Positions 49,130 through 61,200 of a DNA stretch of 64,000 nt are shown here, piece after piece. Position 1 is the first letter of the stretch. Every line of letters begins with the position of its first letter. This DNA comes from Ascaris suum (Eukaryota > Nematoda > Chromadorea > Rhabditida > Ascarididae). Where the stretch lies: assembly GCA_013433145.1 (NCBI GenBank), contig CM024168.1, positions 18,305,868-18,369,867 on the forward strand, given 5' to 3'. The position numbers and the translations under genes were made by a program. Below the pieces are notes generated by a model. It did not search any database and was not told the DNA's origin. It saw only the letters and a list, made by a program, of their open reading frames with translations.

Positions 49130-52100
49130 GTTCGTTTAGTCGTTTCCTCCTTGAAATGTATCAAATGATAAGTGCATTCATGTATGGAGGGCTTTGTGGA
49201 TGAATGGTTGTGCGCGGCAACTGCCATCTGACTTTACGAACATGTGTTCCATCTTTGCCCTAAGTTTCGATAGATATGATTTGTTTTGTGTTGACTACTA
49301 ATTCATCGCAGTGCTGGTCAACCATATCGGACGATTGAGGATCACAGCTTCAGATTAGGAAGAAATTTTTTGCTGCAGATCTTGCTTAAACGGTTCTTTT
49401 TGAGCTTTTCTTGGAAAATCTATAAGGGTTTTCGCGAACCTTGGTAAAATGCTGCCGTGTAAGGTCAATTTTCTCGCTTCATTGAAATAGAATGGTAATT
49501 GAGTGAACGTCGGAAACGTTTTGGTTGAAGTGGAGAGAGCCAGAAGGATGCATCGCAATGTTTCATAGATTGGAAAACTGCTAAACCAGTTACGGGTAGA
49601 TGTTATTCGTTAAATTTTTCGAGAGATTGCTTGCGGGTTCAGTGAATGGTGTAATACAGAGCTAAAGTCTAACAAACAGAGAAGAGTCTTCAAAATGACA
49701 GAACGTGTTACGACTCAAATTTGAAATTTCACAAGCTCAATTCGGAATGTTAACAACTGTTGTAACGTGTATGTTCGATCCAAAAGCATGAGGAATACTA
49801 TTTGGCCGTTTCCAAGACCCAACCATCCAGTCTACGTACTGTCTTGAATACAGAAAGAGATAGTGAACGTTCTTTCTCTAAAATTTTGCCTATAATGTGT
49901 ACGGAAAAGAATGGACAGCTAAAAAACAAGGAAATCTAGAAGTGGCTTAGGCCAGCCCTCGTCTTCCGTTTCTAGAAACCTCTGCATCTCCTAAAGAGTT
50001 ATTTGTTCCTACGCCTTAGAGTCTACAAGGTTGGTTTTTGGTGACTGCTCATTTCTCGGACGCATTTTTTTATTAGCTCACATGGTTTTATTTTGAATTC
50101 ATTGTTTTTCACTCATTACGTTGTTTAGCTCATTAGTGTTTAGATGCCTTCACTCGCATCAGAGACTGAACGTGTAGATACGTTTTCTTAAACAACGTAA
50201 TAAACAAGTGGGAAGGTGAGATAGAGTTGCTAGCGTGATATTCACTTTTTAAATGGTTGGGATCACCTGTTATTAGGAAAGGTCCAGAAATAAAAATTGC
50301 CTGGAAAACTTGGAAAAATAAAAAATTCGGAATATAATGTGGATCACATTGGAGGTTTATATCAGTTATTTTTATGTAGATGCTTGAAATATGCGGGCAG
50401 TATCTTTCCGTTTTCATCTAATTGGAAAGGAGTCATTCGCAGGACACGTGTTTTTAAAGAAATAGCGCGAAATCAAACGCTAAAAGTTGGAAGTCAAAAG
50501 GTTTTTGAAAAAAAAATCATTCAGAAGATGCAAAGTCCACCGTCCTTGATTTCTTCTATTCGGATTCAGTGATTCCTTACCTTTGATCAAATCAGTTGTA
50601 GGCAATTTTGACTGCAAATGGTAAGTTGAGATGTTTCAGCAGTTGTAGGAATTCTGGCAATACGTGATTAGACGCTTGACGCAGACACACCACATAGTTT
50701 GCGAAAAAACTTGGAGAGGCGTATTAAAAATTTCAAATGAAGTACCAGCTGAGTTTTGAAGGATTTTCGATTAAATGTTAATGGCAGCGAATATTACAGA
50801 GCTTAAACTCGAGCCTATGAACCGTGAGCAGCGCAAATTCACGCACCATGTAGCTGGACGTCTTGATTTGAAATCACACAGTACCGGGTTAGCTTTTTCT
50901 CCTGATATTTTTTGGTAACCAAGTGGTGTTGTCGCAGTGTCACTGGAGTGTGTGTGAGGGAAACTAGGAGTTGAAACCTTGTGCTCATGAAGCCCCTCAT
51001 AAGTACGGGGACTTGGGGAAGGGGGGTGGAAGATCGCAGAAGAGCACCAACTTGCATGAGGTCGGTTTTCAAGTTGCATTTCTGGTGAGGCAGGCCGAAA
51101 GTGGTAGAATAACAAACCATAGAGATGTTCATTTTTTTTTGTTGTGGTTAGAGAAAGAAATGGAAGATATAACTGAGTTTTCATGGGAGAGGGTGATGAA
51201 GTCTTCTTAATATTAAACGAAAGGTGATGCGTTCTTGGCAAAGTTGAGGAGTTAGAATGCATGCAAATCATTTAAGTTATTATATCCTCCATTAGCCTAT
51301 TTTGCTTTGGCAATTATTCATCTGTAAAAGCTTCGTACATACATGTTAGCCTGTTCCAATTTGCAACCACGTCAGCCAAACGAACAAATGCAAGGGAAGA
51401 AGCATGCGTAAGAGCGACGTGGTAACACTATGAATTTAGCTTTTGAAATGTTCGTGTAGGCTGCATGGAAGAGGTAATCGAATAGCACGTTAGGATGACT
51501 GCACTGGAGAGACGAAGCGTGAACGAACGCCATCAAACCTGAACGGTGTTGCACTTCGCCACTTATGGGGAATGAGTTGTACACAGCATATTGTACAGCA
51601 TTCGTTCTGTCATGAACTTCGCGAAGTTATCCACCAGCGGGTAACTGTAAATGGGGCTTTTATTTTACCCAGTTATTAATGGATGCGCTGAATTGCCTGG
51701 TTTAGTTTTTAAAGAATGCGAAACGCATCGTAGTATTGTATCATTGCATCAAAGTGCATCTTTTTGCATCTTAACCGACTTCTCTCTGCATGTTTGCGTG
51801 TATATGGTGTGCTAGTTGTGTCTGCCCATAGCATTTTCCCCTGCAGTAACGAGGGGAATAAAGACATTAAATCCTATATAATCTTTGTCTTGAAGCAGTT
51901 TCAAATATTTGAATCGATCTTCATCAGCTTATCGATTGGTAAGCTTCGCGAAATTGAATTATGAAACAAACGTTTAATGACTTCCTTAGCCACTTTGTCA
52001 GGCAGATTTAAGGTTTCAAGTGTTCTCGGCGCTTAGTGCCGCATAAGTTGAAAGTGCAAAGTGTAATTTCAAAAGGATTCTGTAATTTTCACTGAGTTTT

Positions 52101-55100
52101 TATTGTGCTTCAGAAACTTATTGATTTGGAATGAGCGTTTTGTAACATCAGCGCCTTGTTCTGACACACCATGAATTTCTGGTGCAATTGAACTCAGTCG
52201 GTATTTTCTATGAAGCAGTAAGCTTCAGACGATATTCACTCGAAGAAAGGCATTGTTGTCCCTCAAGAAGTCTTCATCAGTTGCTTGTACTCTTCATCTT
52301 CATCCTCTTTTGAAATGTTTTGCTGTTTGAGCAAGAGGGCTCGGAGTGCAGGGAGCCGGTTAATTTTTTGTGAAAGTCTTCCCGTATGTTCTTGTGAAAG
52401 TTTTATAACAGATGAGCACAGTTAATCGTATTCTTCGACCTGACCGCTTCTAATAAAAGGACGAGTTACATAGGAAAATATTAGGCTTCAGTTCTAGGTT
52501 TTTCTAGGTTATTCTTTTCTAGGTTGAGCTCATCGGATGTGCCAATTTATCCGTCATCTACGCTGTTTAGAAGACCGGCTGACAGAGTTTTTATTTTGGG
52601 TTCATATAAATGTTTCACCGTTTACCTTAACTAGTTTTCTGAAGGGTATTGCTGAGATCTGTTCGCTTCAAAATGTTCGCAGGTGTGGGAAATTCGTGAC
52701 TAAAGAATGCAGAAGGTGCCTTTCGCTTGAAAATAAAGAAAGTTGCGTGGGACTTGATATGCAGGCATTAAGGGGACTGCTTGTTTCTGACCTCCTTAGG
52801 GTAGTCTTTTTGGTACGGTCGTTGAAAAAAGAATGGTCGTAGACCCACACTTTTGTTATTTGGGCTTGAGCATTTATTATGAATCAAGCGCAGGGTTCCA
52901 AAACCCATGGAATGGTATAAGTGCCTCTCCGCGCTGTTTTTGAAGTTATTACACTCTGCCAATCTTCATTAAGAAATGTGTTACGTTTTTCCTGCATGAT
53001 CGACCTTCACTCTCATTCAGTGTGCAATTGCAAAGCCTTCGAAATGGTATAGAGCATATATACTTCTTTCCCGTCTTTAGATATGGTGCTTTTACTGTCG
53101 GAAGAGTAGGCTACAGGACAGAAATAGGTAAGAATTTATATGTTCGATGGAGTAACTTAGATGAATTGGGTAAAGTTGACAGTCTTAGACGACTATGGCG
53201 AGGTCGAAAACCTACTCTGTGATTAAACAAACTTGAAGTTCAATTTTCTGACAAGTTTCCGATATAAAAACAAGAAGAAGAATCTCTTGATGGCGTCGGA
53301 ACGGAAGGAGGGACTTTTGTTGAGATGAAAAAAGGGGATTTTTTCGATGGCAAATCTGACGCAAAAAGATGAGCAGCCATAGGAACGGGAGTTGAGACGA
53401 AAACGAAGCGCCGAACAGGCGCGTAGGACGAAAGCTGCAGACTTAGACGTGGGCCCAGACTAAAACTGAAACTAAGACACAGAGATATTTCGATGGACTG
53501 CTCAAAGTATGCTTAGTAATATTTCTCCTCGTCTACGGCTTCGGTTCACATTCGATTTCCTTATTGCGAACGAAAATCTGCAGCGACCATATTTGCGTTC
53601 CTCTTTTCGATTTCGAATAAACGGGCCAAAGTCACTTCTTTCTCCCTTTTTTGGCTTCTCGCTGCACTCGTTGCGTTGAATGGAATGTGTGATTTTATTT
53701 CTGCCGCAAGTAAAGAATTGAAGGTGCACAGTTATTTTGTGGGTTCATCTGATGGACGCAGGTGCAAACTGTAACTCGGACAACAACATCTTTATTGAAT
53801 CTAGCGATCTCAGCATAATATGTATTGGCCCATTTCCCGAGGTTCCACATCAACAACTTTGATAGTTTTTGATCGCAGCTTTTTCTCGAGCTGGGCTTTT
53901 ACTTTAGCTGGGGCCTTCCAAGTTCCTGTCTGCCTTGTCTTAGTTGCGTCCATGTGATGGTATCCAGCGCAGGCTATGCAGCATGATTTCGCAACTTTTT
54001 AAATGTGAAGGAAAGTTCTGAAAAGAATGTTCTGTTACCAATTTTATTCATTATGGCATCGAGTGACAATGCTCGGTTGTATAATATTCGGAAGAGATTG
54101 TAGTCCTAAATGAGTATACCTGCGTTCGTCGTGTTGTCTGCATTGAAATCCATGCGAAGCAGTTAAGAAAGATCCGGTTTTAATTCACTTTATTAGATGT
54201 TCCTGATGACGGCAACGGTTCTGCGCGTTGCTTATTCAGAATTGTTTGACGTTTCCGATTTTCGTCAGTACCAAGGCCTGGAAAACAATTACGTTATACG
54301 CCTATTTTGGAAGGTATGAGTGCGACTACCAGTGTCCTTTCATAGTAAGTATATCTCTTTTCCATATTCCTCCGTTTTTCTCGATATTTTCTAGCGTCGC
54401 AGCCAATGTCATATGGAGTACTATTACCAGTGTTCTTCTTCATAAGTAAGTGCTTCCATTCTGTACCCTGCCTACCGCCCTTCCGGATATTTTTTAGCTT
54501 CCAAGCCGGTCCCACTTGCTGTTTCCAGCTTTATTTCCCTCCTCTTTCAGTCTTGCTTCCTGTTCATGCTATGGTGTTATAGATTGCTTTACGAATTGGA
54601 TACAGTGCAGTTGTTTTTAGGCAGTAGGATCGGCGAAGTGATAAAACTTCGGATAATTCAGAATAAATATCGTGCAGAGTCGTTGTCGAGAGCAATGCAG
54701 AACAAGTTGGGGAAGTACTGGAGTGCGCATGATCCGTGAAGGAACTGTTCTTGGAATGGAAGGAATTTCAATTATTAATCTGCTGTTAGGACGACCGTAA
54801 CGTCTTTGCTTTTTGGAAATTGAAATCAACTCGATTGGATGTTTTCACACGATTTGAAGCAAAACTGCATTTAGACATACTATTGCTTGATCCGTGAAGG
54901 TATTTTAACAGGCGTCTGCCTTCTTCACCTTGCAAGTTCACACGGAAAGAGTGGTGTGCATAACCTTCATGATACGGTTGACTGCATCCTTCGGTAAAAA
55001 ACACATCAGTATCTCAACGCCGTTTAATTTCCAGAGTTTGAAAGTTTTTTATTGGGGCTGTGACTACTGTTCATGTCGAAATGTTGATGAATAGAACACC

Positions 55101-55193
55101 ATTCAACTTAATCTCTTAACACGTTTGCCCATGCCGAAGGCAGCATGGGATTTCAGGCACATATACGTACATAAATTACATATAGCTGCAAAC

Positions 55194-55261
<68 letters not shown>

Positions 55262-58200
55262 TACGCTCCGCGATATATACGCACGCTCCCTCATAACTCC
55301 GACTGGTTTATTTGATGTTGAACATGTGATGCGTGCATACACATTTAATAGCACGCACCGTATACACACTTACAGTCAGGGGAGTCTCTGGAGATCGCCA
55401 AGTTGCTCTCGGTGTGCACGCCAAAATGTTTAATTAGTCACTTTTCGTTTCATTATGTGTAATTCTGTGGTCTCAGTGCTCTCACTTAGCTATCGACAGC
55501 TTCCGTTTCTGCTCTCAGCACACGCAGTCTCAGTGGTGCACCCACCCTTTCGATCGCTACTGTCTTTTTTCTTTTCTACCTAATTAGTCTCAGCGAGGTC
55601 CGACGCTTTCCATGGCGCCAAAAATAATGCACGGAAAGATGGGATAGTTATGGAACTCGGAAGGAAGAAAAGTTTCCGAGGCATCACTGTGGGTGGAGAG
55701 GAGGGTGAGGGGGGGGGGGAAGGTGAGTTGCCGACTAACCACAGGTGTTCGAGATTATTGTTTCACGTTTTTTATTTCTCAGCAATATTTTCTGAATCCT
55801 GGCGGTAACCTGGTTGGCCGAAATTCTACCAAAATGATAGGAGGGAATGTGAAGGCGGGAAGTAGGGCACTCAATTTCGTTCTTTCTAATGTGCAGTATT
55901 AAAGGTCGGAGGGGAATCGGCAAATTACGATTTCACGAAGGGCTTTCAAACCGAATCTCGTATCTTGCATAAGCGCCATCGAAACGAAGCCAATCGAATT
56001 GAACGACAAGCAGATGAAGGCATTATCGTATCTGATCGACAAATATCCCATAGACCAGAGGCAGATAGAAGGTCATCTGCGAGCTGGATTTGCTGGTACG
56101 TCTTCCGATTGTGTGCTGCATGGAGGTGGTGGATGTTTTATATTATTCTAGCATGGTGTACGATCACTGTTCCTGTCCCCTAGCTCCAGCATTCCAATTG
56201 TTCGGAGTTTAGAATAGATGTGATTGCGCCAGCATCTCACGGTGTTTTTTCACGTTTTTGGCTTTTCAAAAGAAAAAAGTTCCGGTGCAACCCAGTGTAC
56301 AGTGGAGGAAGTTTTTATGAACTTATTTGTGGAGCCTTACCTTAAAATCCTGAATCACTTGTTTGGGTCCGCGTTTGAATAAAACTTGCCGTCGAAACTG
56401 CCAGCTCAGTCATGATGGCGGTATTATCTCGTGAAGCGTGCTTTGGTTAGTGGTTATGAGGTTCGCCCGATTTAATAATTTCTGATGTTTATATATGTAC
56501 ATATTTTTTCTAGGAAGCATCAGCGGTCATAGTAAGTAAAATGCTTTCTGTAAATGCTGCTGTCTACTCGGTTTTAAGTGCCATTAGGCGAGGAAGCGGA
56601 GATGAAATAATTGTTTGTTAGAACATGTAAAGGCGAGGGCATTATGATAGCAGGGTCCTATCCGTTCTGAGAGGCGTAAAGCTGAGATTTATAATAAGCA
56701 GAAATATTTTGCTTTCTTAATCATCCGCTCTGCGCTTGCTGTGATCGTAATTGTTCCTGCGGCGCTCATACCAAATTGTCTCTCACCCTCTCCTGTTATC
56801 CTGTATCCAAGGTTTATTATAATATGACCGACGCCACTTTGTACTTGCAGGTTGAAAGTCATTTCCGCAAAGTTAAGGTGCTAAATATTTGAGATTGTCG
56901 AGCATGTTATGCGAGTTTTTACTCTACCAGCTTGATTTCAGACGCTGGAGCCAGACTAGAAATCGATAGTGATAACTTGTAAGTTGAATGCATTTGCGGC
57001 TAAAGTCTCGTGGCATTTGTCCAACGCCAACGCTGTGTAGTTTGGCATTTCATGTTATCTGCGATTAATACTTTTGAGACAGCCTGCATTTCATTCAAGA
57101 ATTTTTAGTTGTTTCTTTGTTGTTTCCCATCCAATGGTTTATTCATTCTCTCGTTTCTTGCAAAGATTCGTGAGATGAGTAGGATGAATGTTGCAATTTT
57201 AGCCCGGAGGGGTCACTGTCTGCGGAATATGAATAAGCGCCTGGTAGAGCCAATGTTGGTGCCACCACCATCGAATGAAAGCGCCGAAATGCGACGATTC
57301 CGCGAGACATTGCCCACTTTCAAGTTGAGGGAGGAAATCTTGCACGCCATACGCACGCATAAGGTCACACTCATCACTGGGGGTACTGGATGCGGAAAGA
57401 CCACTCAGGTACGTCTCCTTTTTGTTCACATTCTGGACTGATATGTGCAGCGTTTTACAACGTCTCCATCATCATTGTCTCATTATTCAGTTCGCTCGTG
57501 TGCTAAATAACAGATCACTCGAAGGGCGGCTGGGAAAATTAATGCGACCGCGATGATCATCCGCAATCAGGGAATTCTATATGAACCCACATGGTGGTGG
57601 GCCTCCAGGTCCTGGTGCATGGGGTACGGCGAGCGAAGCGCTTCGAAAACTTCTTGGAATAGCGCTGACGCTTTTAAGAATTGGTGTTTAAGAAGTGGTC
57701 ATTTTTAAAGAATTGGTGAACGAAGCGAAATGAAAACTCTGTTGGAACATGGCGACCGCACTGGTCGTGGGAAAGTTGGCAAATTTTGCGATTGCCACTT
57801 GTGCCAGATGACTTCTTGGTAAATATTGCCGTTTGGACGGAGTTTGCTGGCCGTTCTTTGCACTCAAAGGCCATAGGTAATGCCATGATAGTCACGCTCT
57901 TTAGCCATTGTAAAACCTGAACCAGATACAATCTTCGCAAGCGGTTAGCTGCAAAGTTGTCAGCCGAACCCGCCAAATGAGTGAAGGCAGATCGCTTTGG
58001 TGGTTACAGTTAGTTTTTGATATCCTGAGCACCACAAAGTGCTTTAAATAGTCGAGGGCTATGAAGGAGTGCCCCTTCGTTTTTGGATGTAGGTCGAAAT
58101 TCAAATTTTAATGGGAATTAGAAGGGTCATATTTCGAAAACGGTACTTCGCAGAGTAGGAACAGATCTATTTGATGAATTTGGAAATTGTGACTTGTTGC

Positions 58201-61200
58201 CATCCAAAAGGTTTTTGCCACTAGCGTGCTTTGAAAGAGATCCGTTTTTTTAACGCTAGAACGCCACCTATAGGAATAAACCGTTGCATGCGAATGTTCA
58301 CCAAGTGATTCGTGGGACCTTGAGTGAGAGATCAGTCGTTTAAATCAGCAGCGTACAAGACGACAACAATATGCGACAAAACTCATCATTGTTGAGCAGT
58401 TCAGAAATATGTTTCTACAGTTTTATTCGCTGCGCCGAAGTAGAAAAAGAAACACACCATTTAGCACCACTTGTACGACTATCCGGATGTTACCGGGTGA
58501 GGAATTCAGTTTGGGTCGAGCAAGAAAACGCAGATGCTGAGCAGTCAATTCGAACTATGTTAGAGCTAATATTTCGTAGCGCTCTTATAATATACTCTAA
58601 GCAGGTTTAAGAAAGTTTCTTTAAAATCAGACTCATTGTGGTTTATAAGGTATTATACTTATATTTTCTAGCCTAGCGGCCTATTCCACCTCATATCGTT
58701 GAAGTTATTCTGTCGGTCTCTTATGCCGATAGTCACCTGTAGTCAGTACTGTGTCGTTTGTTTGGAACTGGCCTAGGTCGCAGGCAGTTGTAACGTGCGC
58801 AGCGGTACAAACAAAGTATGTGCTCGCACATATAATAAGTTTGTTTATAAATGTATCTGAAAGCGGGATCTTTGAAATCAGAGCTTGATATCCGTTATTG
58901 TCCATGTGTTTTAAGGTACCACAATTCATCCTGGAAGAGGCCAGCGCAGAGGGTCGTAGCTTAAGGATAATTTGCACGCAACCACGTCGTCTTCCAGCGA
59001 TTGCGGTGGCGGATCGCGTAGCGAAGGAACGGAACGAACGACTCGGAGCGACCGTTGGATATCACATACGCCTGGAACAAAAGACTTCATCGCAAACTGC
59101 ACTCACCTACTGTACAAGCGGAGTTCTGCTGAGGATGTTGACTATCGACGACGTTGCTCATAGCATATCACATATATTTCTTGCAAGTTATTTATGCAAA
59201 GGCGATAGTTTTATTTGGAGTGTGCAGCTTCATGGTTGTTTAAACGGGCAGTTCGCATCGCTCTGCCCGATATAGGCTTATCCTTACGATCTGCATTTTT
59301 TCTATGCTCCAAATTATTGCTGTCACCTAACTGTAATGTACGCGAAACTTGAGGTATTGCATTGGCTGTACGGTTTTTGTGGACAAAGTTCAGAAAAGGA
59401 AAGTCAGGGAAAAAAGTGCAGACTCGCCATTTTGTAAGCAAGCAACTGATTGAAGGTGAGGGGAGAGCCGTGAATGTTTGTCTTTTTTTTGCTTTATTCC
59501 GAAGCTATTTTAAGATGCTTCTAAGCACGCATTGGGTGCAGGAAGCTGAGCTTTGCATGAAAGAATTTAAAACATAGCAGGAAAATGTCATTTAGATTAA
59601 TGAAGTGGAGCAACGTCACTGTTGTAGAAGGCAAGTGGGTAAAGAAAAATTGACACCTGTGGTGAACGTTTCATTTATGCGATCATAGCGGCTAGTTGCG
59701 CTCGTCTATGAATGGTCACGAACCTAATAAATTCTACATTCTTTGTGTGCAAACTAGTCAAATCCTCAATTTTTGCGCTCAACGAGGTATTTTGTTTCAT
59801 TGGTTGATTAAAATTGGAAGTTTTTTTTTCTGCTTTTAGTTACGCTTTTTTTCAGGATGAAATCCATGAGCGCGAACAAAACACCGACTACCTGCTGATC
59901 GCACTGAAGCAAGCATTGAAAGCGCGTGATAACCTGAAAGTAAGCTTCTTATGTTGATTGGTGTCGGAAACTTGTTGGCACTGTTCTGTTTCCATAGCAA
60001 ACTCCTTTCGTTGTGATATTCTGCATCTTCCCTTGCTCTTATTTGCTGCAGTTGCGCACCAAAAGCTTCCGATCTCTTTTCAAAAACGGTTCGATGGCAG
60101 CTACTTGCTTCTAGGTTCCACTCCGGCTTGCATCTTTCAGACGCTGCAGCATGTGTGCAATAGCGGGCATTTTCATTTCCGAAAATTTCGCTAAAGATGT
60201 GTGACGGCTGGAATAAATCTAAGGAGTAAGCAGCGCTTCACTGAAGTTGAAAAGGAATAAATTCTGGCATACTTCCTCAGTCACACTCCATTTTTTAAAC
60301 AGATTTTGACGGCTCTTAGATCACTCCGCTCCAAGTGTTACTCATTTCCAAAAAATGCAGTGTCTGCCTGTCGAGGATTTTTAAAACTCTAGGACACGTT
60401 TGCTGGCTTTTATTGCCCTGTTTTTCTGGATTCTTGATCCTCTCAGCGGCGTTTTTTAATCTTTGCCTCTTCAGAATTTGTTACGATTACGATTTTTTCT
60501 TATGCGTTCAACCGCCCTGAAAATGCCGCTGATGTCGCTTATACGTTCCAAAGTACATTCTAAAACACTTCACTTATTTCACATTGCTAGAGGTCAGACG
60601 GAATTGGTCTTTGCGGGGCATTTTAACAAGGATTTGATAAAAGATCGGGTTTCCTGTTATTTTATATACTTTGCAGAAATATATGCTTTTGCATGTTTCT
60701 CATGTTCCATGACTTCAGTGTGCAGCTGTTGACTGCATAATGTATTCGGCAGTGTTGTTGAGGTGGCTGAAGGGATACTGACTAAAGGTTTTGAATTCCG
60801 GAAAGTTACAGGATTTTATCTAATTATCTACAGTAAAAAAGTAGACCTCGAGATGTGATTTTTTCAGAAAAAAGCCTAACTGAGGCGTGATAGATAAAAA
60901 AGGTTGGACGGATAGAGAGAAATCTAACTCTTAGAATTTTTTAAGATGAACTCGTCTTCACAAAAGGCGAGCTTTTAAAAATGACTTGCCGACATTGATT
61001 TATTGAATATGATATGCATTTAGTGGAAGGGGGGATATCAGCAAGCAAAATCTCATTTATGGAATGACCAGTGTGGATGAGGTGCTTGGCAAGAGGTACC
61101 GCTTAAGGCTGCGAGCAAAAAAAAAAAGTGGAGAAGGAATAAAGGACGGAGGAGAAGTTTACCGCAAATTGCAAGCGGAAGGGAGGGGAGAATGTAAGCG

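Larger units (their letters stand above)
49130..55904 (+). other. 6.8-kb gap expected to hold the R3H core exon
   Basis: Exon 1 ends in phase 1 and the next recognised exon needs incoming phase 2, so at least one exon should lie here encoding the R3H Arg-x3-His core. I could not find it. Contents seen: an unassigned 166-codon minus frame (50771-51271), a 39-codon exon-like frame (54197-54313), a pair of diverged tandem segments (54314-54510) and a TA microsatellite (55196-55259). Confidence 0.5.

Noticed and set aside
50771..51271. 166-codon minus-strand open frame
   Set aside because: Overlapped by a second minus frame and a plus frame. Composition is Ser/Pro/His-rich without any domain; no splice or start context supports it.
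54190..54250. Frame reading VPDDGNGSARCLFRIV, reminiscent of an OTU protease motif
   Set aside because: Contains an insertion relative to the DGNCLFR motif, stops immediately afterwards, and no other OTU segments are nearby.
57166..57202. Longer 5' extension of the motif I exon (IREMSRMNVAILA)
   Set aside because: In frame, but the acceptor TGCAAAG and its phase 0 do not match the preceding exons; the TTTTAG acceptor at 57202 fits phase and consensus. Not fully excluded.
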